From CAWCBG01 sp963793845 (GTDB lineage: Bacteria > Acidobacteriota > Terriglobia > Terriglobales > Acidobacteriaceae): a DNA stretch of 64,000 nucleotides. The position numbers and the translations under genes were made by a program. Below are positions 18,425 to 27,336 of this stretch, piece by piece. The notes under the pieces are model-generated. The model did no database searches and was not told where the DNA came from. It saw only the letters and a program-made list of their open reading frames with translations. The stretch lies in NCBI GenBank assembly GCA_963793845.1, contig CAWCBG010000014.1:496001-560000 (forward strand), in the 5' to 3' direction. Numbering within the stretch: position 1 is the stretch's first letter; each line of letters opens with the position of its first letter.

Positions 18425-19171
18425 ATGGACCGACGGTATCTCATAGCGACCTTGGCTATCGTGGCAACCTTCGCTGTCGTGTCGCATGAATTGCGTGACG
18501 GACGTGTCACCGTTCTTGCGAGCCAGATGGGTCTCCTCACGGGTGGCTGTGGGAGCAGCTCTTCTGCACCCGAACGTATCGTCAGCGATATGACTGCCAG
18601 GTTGCGGCCGGCTCCTGCCGAAGAGGCGGCGATGCTGGCCGAGATGAACCTGCCGATGATTCGGGCGCAGGCTCAGGCTGCTGCTTTGGCATCCAGTCAA
18701 GCCGTCGCGGAAGCGAAGTGTGCTCGGGAGACAGCAATCCGCGAGGCTGAGCAAGCCCGGAGTGAGGCGCGACGCGCGCGTGAGGATGCCCGGCGCATGG
18801 CTGTTCCGGTTCCCGTTTCCGATATGCGTCCCATCGTCTTCCAACTCGACGAGCTTCCGCAGATCGACCAGCGCATCCGCATCCAGACCGAGGTTCTGCA
18901 ACGCCGGATCAATGAGCAAACCGTGAAGTTGCAGCTGGCTTCGGATCGGCTTGATCGAATCGGCGACGAAGTTGACATTGCGACATCCAAGCTCGACATT
19001 CCGGAGATCGTGGCCCTCACACCCGTTACGCCGCGCTGCCCGTCGTCACGCGCCTGGACCCAGCAGATGCAGGATCACTACACGCGCGTCATGCGCAACG
19101 CGCTACACGCGGTGCAGAATTCCTGGAGCGGAGCCAACACAGGCATCGGCAAGAACGCCGGCTATCTCTGA
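18425..19171 (+). CDS. Unrecognised protein with N-terminal helix and coiled coil
   Basis: I do not recognise this 248-residue protein. The start is ATG 18425, after GGGAGG. An N-terminal hydrophobic stretch (RRYLIATLAIVATFAVVSHE) could be an anchor or uncleaved signal. From about residue 60 to 130 it is Ala/Glu/Arg-rich and strongly helical (for example QAVAEAKCARETAIREAEQ). A second helical region near residues 150-195 is amphipathic (RIRIQTEVLQRRINEQTVK). The C-terminal 45 residues are polar. The gene stands alone. A periplasmic or envelope-associated coiled-coil protein is the most that can be said. Confidence 0.65.
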   Translation: MDRRYLIATLAIVATFAVVSHELRDGRVTVLASQMGLLTGGCGSSSSAPERIVSDMTARLRPAPAEEAAMLAEMNLPMIRAQAQAAALASSQAVAEAKCARETAIREAEQARSEARRAREDARRMAVPVPVSDMRPIVFQLDELPQIDQRIRIQTEVLQRRINEQTVKLQLASDRLDRIGDEVDIATSKLDIPEIVALTPVTPRCPSSRAWTQQMQDHYTRVMRNALHAVQNSWSGANTGIGKNAGYL

Positions 19172-19433
19172 TTCGCTAACCATTCTGAAGCAACTGAACG
19201 GCGCGGAATCAAATCCGCGCCGCTTTGCATTGTGCGCGAGGAATGGGCCTCGGACGCCGGTTGAGGCTCAGCCGAAGCGCATCACCCAACTGGGCGGCAG
19301 CGTGCGGACCAACTGGCACGGCGGTTTTCCATTTTCGGGAGCATTCCAGTTTTTCTCGGCGCCAAATCACAGTTTCCCTGCTCCGAAGTGCTAGACTCGC
19401 CAACGCGGTTGGTGTCACACCGAGGGCAAGCCT

Positions 19434-20882
19434 ATGGAGACGAGCGCCATTGTGCAAGCGGTGGCCGAGGCGGCTCAGCACTATGCGGATCGCATCGCGC
19501 TGATCGCAGATGACCATCAGATCACATTCGCCGAACTGCTGCGTCGGACGCAATCGGCCGCTGCCCACATAAGCCGTACGACCTCGGGCGAAACCATCGG
19601 CCTGTTTCTCGGCAACTCCATTAACTTTCCGCCGCAGATTCTCGGGGCGTTATGGGCAGGGAAGACCGTTGCCGTGCTGCCGACGCTGGCGCCCACCCCA
19701 TTGCTGAAATACATGTTCGCCGAAGCCCGACTGACCACTGTCGTCACCTCCGAAGATCTGGCTCCTCGTGTGGCTGAGGCCGGCCTGCCTTACGTACTGA
19801 TTGACGTTGCATATCCCGACGCGCATGACTTTGCACCACGCCCACGCCAACGGGAAGCCGCGGTTCTGCTCTATACCTCTGGAACGACAGGGCGTCCCAA
19901 AACCGTCGCCCTCAGCGAGCAGAACATCATTTCGAATGCTGAAGGCTGTCGCCAAGCTACCGGCTTTGACGACCGGCAGGTCATGTTGGCAATCCTGCCC
20001 TTGTTCCATGCCTACGGCCTGACCGTTACCGTACTGCTGCCTCTGATGGCGGGCTCCTCCGTCGTGATCCTCGATCGCTTCATTCCTCGCACGGTTCTCA
20101 ACACTATTGAGCGGCGTCGTGTGACGTGTCTGGTCGCTGTACCCAGTCAGTACCGCCTGCTGGCGATGGACCCGACGCCGTGCGATGCCAGTTCGCTGTG
20201 GCTGTGTATCGCCGGGGCCGAGCGGCTGCCCGAGACTACCGAGCGCGAGTTCACCGACCGCTTTGGCCACCCGATCCTCCCCGGCTATGGAGCCACCGAG
20301 GTCGCGCCCGTCATCGCGCTGAACGTGCCGGAGACGAATCGACCTGCCAGCGTTGGGCATCCGTTGCCTAACTTGAAGGTGACGATCCGCAGCGAGGATG
20401 ACGATGTGTGCCCTGTCGGCGAGATCGGCGAAGTCTGCGTGGAAGGCGCCAGCGTGATGCTGGGCTACCTGAGCGATCCCGATGCGACCGCCCGCAAGCT
20501 TCGCGATGGGGTGCTGCATACCGGCGACAAGGGTTTCTTCGATTCCGAAGGCTATCTTTACTTGGCCGGCCGTGCCGATGAGATGGTGAAGGTCGGTGGG
20601 GAGAAGGTCTATCCCGTTGAAGTGGAAAACGCGCTGGAGAAAATCGACGGTGTTGAAGAAGTGGCGGTGATTACCTTGCCGGACGAGAAACACGGCTTCA
20701 GGCTTCACGCCTTTGTCCAAAAGAAGCCGGGAGCGGCACTCGACGAGGCCAACTTACGTGCCGCTTGCCGCGGGGCTCTGGAACCGCATAAAATTCCGCG
20801 ATCGTTCACCTTCGTCGATAGTCTGCCACGCACTATCACGGGGAAGACGGACAAGCGTACACTGACCACTTCGGCGCAGTAG
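19434..20882 (+). CDS. AMP-forming acyl-CoA synthetase / acyl ligase
   Basis: A 482-residue member of the ANL superfamily, activating a carboxylic acid with ATP as an acyl-adenylate and probably transferring it to CoA. The P-loop-like motif LLYTSGTTGRPKTVAL lies near residues 144-159. The A5 region GYGATEVAPV lies near 283-292. The hinge/A8 segment GVLHTGDKGFFDSEGYLYL and GRADEMVKVGGEKVYPVEV follow, and the catalytic Lys is in PRTITGKTDKR near the C-terminus. The protein is somewhat shorter than long-chain fatty acid ligases. The substrate is not evident. A small Cys-rich protein is encoded 27 bp downstream in the same direction. Confidence 0.85.
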   Translation: METSAIVQAVAEAAQHYADRIALIADDHQITFAELLRRTQSAAAHISRTTSGETIGLFLGNSINFPPQILGALWAGKTVAVLPTLAPTPLLKYMFAEARLTTVVTSEDLAPRVAEAGLPYVLIDVAYPDAHDFAPRPRQREAAVLLYTSGTTGRPKTVALSEQNIISNAEGCRQATGFDDRQVMLAILPLFHAYGLTVTVLLPLMAGSSVVILDRFIPRTVLNTIERRRVTCLVAVPSQYRLLAMDPTPCDASSLWLCIAGAERLPETTEREFTDRFGHPILPGYGATEVAPVIALNVPETNRPASVGHPLPNLKVTIRSEDDDVCPVGEIGEVCVEGASVMLGYLSDPDATARKLRDGVLHTGDKGFFDSEGYLYLAGRADEMVKVGGEKVYPVEVENALEKIDGVEEVAVITLPDEKHGFRLHAFVQKKPGAALDEANLRAACRGALEPHKIPRSFTFVDSLPRTITGKTDKRTLTTSAQ

Positions 20883-20909
20883 TGGCGGGTATCGAGTAGA
20901 GGTCTGGCC

Positions 20910-21146
20910 ATGAAACATCGCAGTGCCCCAACTTGCCCAAGATGCAACAGCAGTGAAGATGTAAAGAAGATCACTTACGGCGTGCTTCCCTCCGAGAAGG
21001 CCACCGAGATGGCGCACGACGGCTTCGTGCTGGGCGGATGCTGTATTCGTCCCGATAGCCCTGAATGGTACTGCGACGCCTGCGCGGAAACCTTCGGCGC
21101 CTGGCGCGAATCCTGGGGCGACATGCTCACCGAGAAGATTCAGTAA
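20910..21146 (+). CDS. Small Cys-rich zinc-ribbon-like protein
   Basis: A 78-residue hypothetical protein. Two CxxC pairs, CPRC (residues 9-12) and CDAC (residues 54-57), suggest one structural zinc ribbon with a long insertion (TYGVLPSEKATEMAHDGFV) containing a further adjacent Cys pair (GGCC). A GAGG site precedes the ATG. It may be translated with the acyl ligase just upstream. The stop lies two bases from the stop of the convergent YVTN gene. Function unknown. Confidence 0.65.
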   Translation: MKHRSAPTCPRCNSSEDVKKITYGVLPSEKATEMAHDGFVLGGCCIRPDSPEWYCDACAETFGAWRESWGDMLTEKIQ

Positions 21147-21148
21147 AG

Positions 21149-23311
21149 CTACGGCGCGAAATACCCGAACAGGTCGAGAATCAACTGGGTGGTGCCGTTG
21201 GCGAAGGCGTCGATCGAGCCGTTCACCGTGGGCACAATTGCCATGTTGTTGGTGATGTAGCCATCGAAGGCATTCAGCGTCGACACCACCGGCTGCTGCT
21301 CCCCATCCGGCCACAGCGTCAGATAGCCCAGCGGTCCCGGCGGCACCACCGTCGCGTTCAGCACAAATCCCTGCGCCGTGCTCAACACGCCGCACGGACT
21401 CGCCACCACATTCACCGGCGGCACCAGCAGCCCGTTGAATGCTCCGGTTGTCTTGCGCGTGTCCAGCACCCGGCAGGGCGCCACCGTGTACAGCGACAGT
21501 CCGCCAGTATCCGGCGGCGCGAAGTAGCCGTTGATGTCGATGACCACCTGCGTCGCGTCCTGAACATACACATCGATATCGCCGCCCGTTCCTGCCGGCA
21601 CGATCGCTGCGTTGGCCACGATGGTTCCGGTGGTATCGTTCAGCGTCGAAACCAGCGGCTGCGTCTGCCCAGCCGGCCAGGTCGAGAGATAGCCCAACCG
21701 TCCCGGCGGCACTACCGTGAAGTTCAGCGAATAGGCCTGCGCGGTGCTGGGAATGTTGCAGGGACCAGCCAGCAGCGGGAAGTCGCGCGTCTCGCCCGCC
21801 TGCATGATGCCGCCGTTGCCCCTGCGCGTGTCTACCACGCGGCACGGCGTCAGCGGATAGAACGCCAACTGCGAGCTGTCGGCCACGAAGTAGCCATTGA
21901 CGTCGAGGAACACATTCGTCGTATCCGTCACGTAGACGCTGACGGCCTCGCCCGCTCCCGCCGGCACAATGGCCGCATTGGCCTTGATGCGGCCATCGGT
22001 GGAATTCAGCGTGGACACCAGCGGCCGATCGCCTCCCGTCGGCCATGCCGTCAGGAAACCCAAAGGCCCTTGCGGAACCACTCCGATATTCAGCGAGTAG
22101 GCCGCCGCCGTTGGGGGAATGCCGCAGGTGCCGGCAATGATGAAGTCGCGCGACGTCCCGCCCTGTATCGGAGTCGTCTTGCGAGTGTCGAACGCCCGGC
22201 ACGGCGTCACCGCCACAAAACGCAGAGGCGGCGCAGGCGTCCCATCGATCACTGTTACCGTCCCTCCGCTCTGGCAGGCAATATCGTTGCCGCACGTGTT
22301 GGTTATGTAGACCCGGTTCGTACTCGGATTGACGGCTGCTGCGAACGGCTTCACCCCAACCGTCAGGTTAATCGTGGAGTTATTGCTCCCATCAATTACT
22401 GTCGCCGTCGTGCCGCCTCCGTTGGGAACGTAAACCTTGTTGGTTGTCGAATTAATCCCCATGATGAACGGCAGACTTCCAGTCTTAACCGTGGTGGTGC
22501 CGTTGCTGGCGCCATCGATCACGGTCACGGTGTTGTTGTTCGCAACGTAAATCTTGTTCGTAGCCGAGTTCACTTCGACATCATAGGAAGGCAGCCCAAT
22601 ATCGACGGTGGTGGTCTGGTTATTGTTTGCACCGTCGATCACAGTTACCGTATTGTCGGCAAAATTTGAAACGTAGACCCTGCTTGTTGCAGAGTTAACG
22701 CCAACATTCGTCGGTGAGCGGCCTACGTTTACCGTCGAAGTGTTGTCTGTGGCACCGTCGATGACCGCTACCGTGTTGTTGGTTGTGATGGCAACGTAAA
22801 CCTTGTTGGCAAGGGCGTTTACGGCGATGCCGGCTGTCGAACCACCGACCGTGATCGGCGTTACTCCTTGGGAGGCTCCGTCGATAACCGTCACCGTGCC
22901 ACCTCCGCTGACATAGATCTTGTTAGTTGCAGAGTTGACGGCCAGGAATCGCGCGTTCGGGACAGAGATACTGGTCACATTGTTCGTTGCCCCGTCGATG
23001 ACAGCCACGTTGTCAGAAAAGGTAACGTAGATCTGGTTGGTTGCCGGATTAACGGCGACGTCGTAAGGGCTCAACCCGACTGATGGTGTTGCGATTACGG
23101 TGTTGGTCGACCCATCGATGACGCTGACTGTGCCGTCGTTCTCATTGGCGACGTAGACCCGATTGGTTACCGGATTGACGGCCGCGTAGCTGGGATTCGA
23201 TCCTACCGGAACGGTAGCGATGATGGTTTGCGCGACCATGTTCGGTAATACAAGAGAGAAAAGGAGCAGAAACACCGGAATAATCAACAGATGAGAGCGA
23301 TTGGCTTGCAT
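21149..23311 (-). CDS. Secreted YVTN beta-propeller protein with three C-terminal repeats
   Basis: A 720-residue exported protein, started at ATG 23311 behind GGAGGA, with signal peptide LLIIPVFLLLFSLVLPNMVAQ. Residues about 27-360 carry seven to nine YVTN-type propeller blades, each built on a unit such as VNSATNKIYVANNNTVTVIDG. The C-terminal half consists of three tandem repeats of 115-125 residues starting near 362, 482 and 605. Each opens with a PCRxxDTR motif, contains a PLVSTLN-like core and closes with a DVNGYFA-like motif. Conserved Cys pairs (PCR ... CGI/CNI/CGV) suggest a disulfide per repeat. Surface adhesion or matrix binding is a plausible role; no enzyme motif is seen. Confidence 0.8.
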   Translation of the reverse strand: MQANRSHLLIIPVFLLLFSLVLPNMVAQTIIATVPVGSNPSYAAVNPVTNRVYVANENDGTVSVIDGSTNTVIATPSVGLSPYDVAVNPATNQIYVTFSDNVAVIDGATNNVTSISVPNARFLAVNSATNKIYVSGGGTVTVIDGASQGVTPITVGGSTAGIAVNALANKVYVAITTNNTVAVIDGATDNTSTVNVGRSPTNVGVNSATSRVYVSNFADNTVTVIDGANNNQTTTVDIGLPSYDVEVNSATNKIYVANNNTVTVIDGASNGTTTVKTGSLPFIMGINSTTNKVYVPNGGGTTATVIDGSNNSTINLTVGVKPFAAAVNPSTNRVYITNTCGNDIACQSGGTVTVIDGTPAPPLRFVAVTPCRAFDTRKTTPIQGGTSRDFIIAGTCGIPPTAAAYSLNIGVVPQGPLGFLTAWPTGGDRPLVSTLNSTDGRIKANAAIVPAGAGEAVSVYVTDTTNVFLDVNGYFVADSSQLAFYPLTPCRVVDTRRGNGGIMQAGETRDFPLLAGPCNIPSTAQAYSLNFTVVPPGRLGYLSTWPAGQTQPLVSTLNDTTGTIVANAAIVPAGTGGDIDVYVQDATQVVIDINGYFAPPDTGGLSLYTVAPCRVLDTRKTTGAFNGLLVPPVNVVASPCGVLSTAQGFVLNATVVPPGPLGYLTLWPDGEQQPVVSTLNAFDGYITNNMAIVPTVNGSIDAFANGTTQLILDLFGYFAP

Positions 23312-23599
23312 GTGTTCCTCCGCAATCTTGCCGGCCATGTTTGCCGTGGCACACTTTGGTCGTAGCGGACGGACTCGACGTTCGTGCAGATGCCCAGCGC
23401 CTTCGACGGTTGAACAAATGGTAACACCCTGACCATGCAATGACCATCAGTTTTCCCTGCGGGATCACACAGGAGGTTCCTGAATCGTAATGGGAGATAG
23501 GTGCCAGAACGGACAACGGAAAGGCTTAGCCGCAGATCGGTGACCCGGTGTTGAGGTTACGCTTCGACAGAATGCGAACTGCCAGGCAGGTTACAAGAC

Positions 23600-24061
23600 T
23601 TACTCGCGCGCAGGCTTCTTTTTGATGTGGATGAGCTTTTGCACTTCGGCGATGACCGTACCGGATTTGTCCTTAACCTCAACCGTGAAAGTCGGCTCGA
23701 TCTTTTCCTGCGATTCGAGCGCCTGCCGAATCTCCTCGAGTTGTTCGATGGATAAACGGAAACTCGCCGAAACTGTATCCTTGCCGGGCTTGCGAAAGCG
23801 GATGCTGGCCGACTTGTCCCACACGATGTAGTCGGGACCGAGGTTCTCGATCAGCATCAGCATATAGAAAGGGTCGACCATCGAATACAGCGAACCGCCA
23901 TAGTGGGTGCCGACGAAGTTGGCGTTCCAGAAGCGCAGCGGCATCTCCACGTCGATCGCTCGCCAGTCTTTGTCCCAGCGCTTCACGCGAATGCCCGAGC
24001 CGAAAAGTGGCGGCCAGAAGTTGACCAGCCGTCGTATGTGGCGTTTGAATGTTTTATTCAT
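23600..24061 (-). CDS. DUF4442 hotdog-fold protein (thioesterase-like)
   Basis: A 153-residue protein matching the DUF4442 group of the hotdog superfamily, whose members resemble PaaI-type acyl-CoA thioesterases. The motif NFVGTHYGGSLYSMVDPFYM (about 47-66) carries the G-T-H/G-G-S core helix typical of this fold. DKSASIRFRKPGKD and FTVEVKDKSGTVIAEVQKL form later strands. The start codon overlaps the end of the glycosyltransferase gene by eight bases, so the two are translationally linked. Substrate unknown. Confidence 0.75.
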   Translation of the reverse strand: MNKTFKRHIRRLVNFWPPLFGSGIRVKRWDKDWRAIDVEMPLRFWNANFVGTHYGGSLYSMVDPFYMLMLIENLGPDYIVWDKSASIRFRKPGKDTVSASFRLSIEQLEEIRQALESQEKIEPTFTVEVKDKSGTVIAEVQKLIHIKKKPARE

Positions 24062-24821
24062 GAAGACTGTTCTTGTCGCGGCTTAATTGCCATGCTTTCG
24101 CATACTTCCAGCTCACATATTGCGCGTGATACAGATGCAGCAATAAGCCCTCTCGCCCATCGAGAAATCCCAGCCGAAGAAAATAGTTGTAGAAGAATGT
24201 AAGCTGCGGACGAACCACGATATCGAGGAAGCTGAACCTCGCGCGCCCCTGTTTTTCAACCAGCATTTGCGCGCCCAGCGAGGAGTAGCGGTTCATGTGC
24301 TCTACATAGCTGTCGAGCGTGGGATAGGCATGATGCAGGAGGTGGTCCAGAAGCCTGGCGGTCGTGCCATCGACTCGCAGGTCTTCATGTACCAGGCGAT
24401 CTTCGAACCGGCCAGTCCCACGGCGAAACAGCCGTAGTTTGGGATCGGGATAGAAACCGCCGTGTCGCATCCAGCGGCCGAGGAAGAAGTTCTTGCGTGG
24501 AATGCGAAAGCCTGCGACCGATGGATTGGCAGCCAGCGCCTCGCGGATTTCGGTGGCGAGTGCCGGTTCGACTTCTTCATCGGCATCCAGGGAGAGAATC
24601 CAGTCGCCGGTGGCCCTCTCCAGCGCCAGGTTCTTTTGTGCTGCGAATCCCCTCCAGGGTTCCGCGAAGAACCTGGCATGGAAAGACTCCGCGATCTGTC
24701 GCGTACGATCGGTCGAACCTGAATCGAGTACGACGATGTCATCAGCCCAGGACACGCTTGCCAGGGTGCGTGCCAGGTTCGCTTCTTCGTTCAGTGTAAT
24801 GATGACGACCGAGAGGCTCAA
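24054..24821 (-). CDS. Family 2 glycosyltransferase (WaaE/KdtX-like)
   Basis: A 255-residue GT-A glycosyltransferase, likely acting at the inner membrane face on lipopolysaccharide core or another surface glycan. The N-terminal nucleotide-sugar site is SVVIITLNEEANLARTLASV and VVLDSGSTDRT. A DxD-type motif is in LSLDADEEVEP. The C-terminal region VRPQLTFFYNYFLRLGFLDG is characteristic of the WaaE/KdtX beta-1,4-glucosyltransferase-like subgroup. It overlaps the DUF4442 gene. The acceptor is unknown, and no other LPS core gene is adjacent. Confidence 0.85.
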   Translation of the reverse strand: MSLSVVIITLNEEANLARTLASVSWADDIVVLDSGSTDRTRQIAESFHARFFAEPWRGFAAQKNLALERATGDWILSLDADEEVEPALATEIREALAANPSVAGFRIPRKNFFLGRWMRHGGFYPDPKLRLFRRGTGRFEDRLVHEDLRVDGTTARLLDHLLHHAYPTLDSYVEHMNRYSSLGAQMLVEKQGRARFSFLDIVVRPQLTFFYNYFLRLGFLDGREGLLLHLYHAQYVSWKYAKAWQLSRDKNSLHE

Positions 24822-24900
24822 GCAACCATGCTAATCAAAGCCGCGCCCCGGAAGAAGGGAAAACGCAGTTTCGCGCGTTGCCGAAAGATTCACCTGTAGA

Positions 24901-25851
24901 TCAGCGGATTTGCTGCGCCGTCGGTTCCATCTCCAACGGCGTCGCCGGGGCGTGCTGAAGCAGGAAGTCGCACACAATGCGGTTGAACTCGTCAGGGACT
25001 TCCTCGTAGGGCAGGTGGCCGACTCTGTCCATCACCAGAATCGTGCTGTTCGGCAGGCGATGATGTAATTCCTTGGCCGATGACGGATACACAGCTCTAT
25101 CGAGTTCACCCCACAATAGCAGTGTCGGAGTGTCAGCCATCGCGTAGAGCCAGCCATCGATTGATGCAAGATCGCTCCGCCAGGAACGCACGATGCGCAG
25201 AATATGCTGGAAGGTTCGCGGGGGGCGCAATCCGGCTTCGTAGCCTTGCATGCTGCCCGGTGCGATCAGGTCGGGATTCCCGTAGAGGCGGCGAAAATAC
25301 GCCCTCAAGATTGACGGAAGATGCGGGGCGACATGCACGACGTAAAGGCCACCTATGCCGCTCGCCAGCAGTTCGGTGAGAAGTCGACCGTAACTCGACC
25401 AGGGATTGATCGGCGCACTCAGGATCAACCGCCGGATACGCTCGCGCTGACCCCGCTCAGCAGCCAAGGCTGCCAGCGCGATGGCCACCCCACCTCCACG
25501 GGAAGTGCCGAGGACGTCGGCTCGCTCAATCCCAAGTTGCTCCATGAACTGAAGAACAGCGGCGGCATCGCCGGCCAGCGATCCGGACAACGAATCCGAG
25601 CGCTCGGAGAAACCGCAGCCCGGCAGATCGATCGCATAAACCGAAAAATGATGTGACAGAGACTCGATATTGAAACGCCAGGAGAAGGAATAGCCGAGGA
25701 AGCCGTGGATCAGCAGCAGCGGCGGACCGGAACCGGCATGCCAGTAGCGCACGGCCACGCCGTCAATCGTAATTTCCCGCTCCTCGGCCCCGGGCAGGCG
25801 CGCCATCTCAGGAGTAGGAGCAATCGGATCGGTCTTGGAAAAGTGAGGCAT
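24901..25851 (-). CDS. Alpha/beta hydrolase
   Basis: A 316-residue alpha/beta-hydrolase fold enzyme. The oxyanion-hole segment is LLLIHGFLGYSFSWR. The nucleophile elbow is GTSRGGG (Ser in G-x-S-x-G). The acid is probably Asp in LLWGELDRAVYP and the base His in MDRVGHLPYEE. The N-terminal 45 residues are a short cap-like extension. It is related to haloalkane dehalogenase/epoxide hydrolase/esterase-type proteins without substrate-defining features. A single gene, divergent from the ROK kinase. Confidence 0.82.
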   Translation of the reverse strand: MPHFSKTDPIAPTPEMARLPGAEEREITIDGVAVRYWHAGSGPPLLLIHGFLGYSFSWRFNIESLSHHFSVYAIDLPGCGFSERSDSLSGSLAGDAAAVLQFMEQLGIERADVLGTSRGGGVAIALAALAAERGQRERIRRLILSAPINPWSSYGRLLTELLASGIGGLYVVHVAPHLPSILRAYFRRLYGNPDLIAPGSMQGYEAGLRPPRTFQHILRIVRSWRSDLASIDGWLYAMADTPTLLLWGELDRAVYPSSAKELHHRLPNSTILVMDRVGHLPYEEVPDEFNRIVCDFLLQHAPATPLEMEPTAQQIR

Positions 25852-25967
25852 GGAGGTTGCGTGAGCGCGGCCAGTCTTCTTCGCCGTTTTCCTATCTCAT
25901 TATCGCGCTATGCGCCAGATCCTGTCTCGGCAGACGGGTATTGCCCTGCTCCGGGATCGCACTTGAG

Positions 25968-26000
25968 GATCAAAATCGATCAAATCCGATCATTTGCGAT
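25968..26000 (+). promoter_or_regulatory. 10-bp-period GATCAAA direct repeats before the ROK kinase
   Basis: GATCAAAATC, GATCAAATCC and GATCATTTGC follow one another with exact 10-bp period, then a fourth GAT. A possible -10 element TACACT (26000-26005) lies directly after, so the array overlaps the core promoter, and the start codon is at 26015. Nearly the same array lies upstream of the sodium/sugar symporter gene. Confidence 0.6.
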
Positions 26001-26014
26001 ACACTGGATTTCGC

Positions 26015-26992
26015 ATGCCTGACACGGCGGAAGTCTACATCGGCGTTGACATCGGCGGTACCAAGGTAGCCGCCGGCCTGGTCGACACCCAAGGCAAGAT
26101 TCTTTACAAGACGCGCAATCCGATGCAGGCGCGCGGCAGCGCGGAAGACGCTCTGGCTTCGGTTCGCGCAGCTATCGACAAGGCTTTTCGCGAGAATGTC
26201 GATGCCGGCATCCGCGGTATCGGGCTGATCGCGCCGGGCCCGGTCGATCCGCAGACGGGTACGATTCTGAATCCCTCGAACCTCCCGTGCTGGCGGAACT
26301 TCCCGTTGGCGGCCGAAATCCAGAGCGTCTACAACCTGCCCACTCACGTGCACAATGACGCCAATGCCGCTGGCTTGGCCGAGGCGCTCTGGGGCGCAGG
26401 AGTGGATTACAAGTGCATGTTCTACGCCACGATCGGCACGGGTATCGGTACCGCCATTACGTATAACACCCAGCTCTATCTCGGCCGCACCGGCGCCGCC
26501 GGCGAAGGTGGGCACAACACCATCGACTATCGCGGGACCAAGTGCCGATGCGGAAAATCGGGGTGCATCGAGACTTTCGCCTCCGGCTGGGCCATCGCAG
26601 CTCGTGCCCAGGACCGCCTGATTCGAGAAAGTGTGCGCGGCAAACGCATCCTGGAGCTGGCCGGGGGAAATCGCGAGAAGGTTACCAGCGAGACGTTGGC
26701 GAAGGCTTGGGAAGAGGGCGATCCGCTTGCCACCGAGATCCTGCGCGAAGTCGCCGACATTCTTGCTGTGTGGTTCGGCAACGTTGTCGACCTGCTCGAA
26801 CCGGACGTTATCGTGGTGGGCGGAGGAATCAGCCACCTGATCGCGCAATGGTTCGATCGCATCGCGTCGCAGTTGCCGTTCTGGTCGGTCAATGCGCGCT
26901 GCGGCGAGATTCCTTTTGCCGAAGCCAAATATCGCGCCGACTCCGGTATTGTGGGCGCCGCCGCGTTATGCGTCGCGCGCACCCTGCTGTAG
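26015..26992 (+). CDS. ROK family sugar kinase (glucokinase-like)
   Basis: A 325-residue ROK-family kinase, phosphorylating glucose or another hexose in the cytoplasm with ATP. The phosphate-binding loop is GVDIGGTKVAAGL near the N-terminus. Sugar-binding residues lie in VHNDANAAGLAEALWG and GAAGEGGHNTIDYRG. The ROK zinc motif CRCGKSGCIETFASG is intact, and no N-terminal helix-turn-helix is present, so this is a kinase and not a repressor. The start is the ATG at 26015, not the one seven codons upstream that lies inside the repeat-promoter region. The leader is very short. The shared operator with the SSS transporter suggests it phosphorylates the sugar that transporter brings in. Confidence 0.88.
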   Translation: MPDTAEVYIGVDIGGTKVAAGLVDTQGKILYKTRNPMQARGSAEDALASVRAAIDKAFRENVDAGIRGIGLIAPGPVDPQTGTILNPSNLPCWRNFPLAAEIQSVYNLPTHVHNDANAAGLAEALWGAGVDYKCMFYATIGTGIGTAITYNTQLYLGRTGAAGEGGHNTIDYRGTKCRCGKSGCIETFASGWAIAARAQDRLIRESVRGKRILELAGGNREKVTSETLAKAWEEGDPLATEILREVADILAVWFGNVVDLLEPDVIVVGGGISHLIAQWFDRIASQLPFWSVNARCGEIPFAEAKYRADSGIVGAAALCVARTLL

Positions 26993-27006
26993 CACAGCAC
27001 AATCCA

Positions 27007-27279
27007 TCAAGCCTGCAGACGATCCGTCTTTGCCGCACTTTCTTTCAGGCTAAGAAACCACAGATAGATTTCGTCAACCTTTACGACATTCTCGGTCAGA
27101 ATCTTCTGGTCGGCATACTTATGGATGGCGGCTTCGTCGTGACGCCGCTTCAGGTTGGCGACGATATCGTGAAGTTCATCGACCTTGGCATGCATAATCC
27201 GCAGATCGCTGATCAACCTGATCTCTTCGATGCCGGGCGATGCGTCAGCCGTAGGTTTCTTTGTAGGGCGCGGATTCAT
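27007..27279 (-). CDS. Small hypothetical helical protein
   Basis: An unrecognised 90-residue protein. After a Pro/Lys-rich N-terminus, residues about 18-85 look like two amphipathic helices (IEEIRLISDLRIMHAKVDEL; YADQKILTENVVKVDEIY). There is no signal peptide and no clear ribosome site. Its stop is 14 bp from the stop of the convergent ROK kinase and its start is 57 bp from the end of the symporter gene read in the same direction. It could be a small last gene of the symporter transcript. Confidence 0.5.
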   Translation of the reverse strand: MNPRPTKKPTADASPGIEEIRLISDLRIMHAKVDELHDIVANLKRRHDEAAIHKYADQKILTENVVKVDEIYLWFLSLKESAAKTDRLQA

Positions 27280-27336
27280 GGGTCAGGATTATAACCCTAA
27301 ATCCATACGGGACTCAGCCGTTTCTGAACCGGTATC

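Noticed and set aside
20754..22295. 513-codon minus-strand ORF
   Set aside because: It is an out-of-frame shadow of the YVTN protein and continues antisense into the acyl ligase. It has no ribosome site.
21065..22669. 534-codon plus-strand ORF opposite the YVTN protein
   Set aside because: It is Arg/His-rich antisense translation of a repetitive gene, so its length reflects the repeats and GC content.
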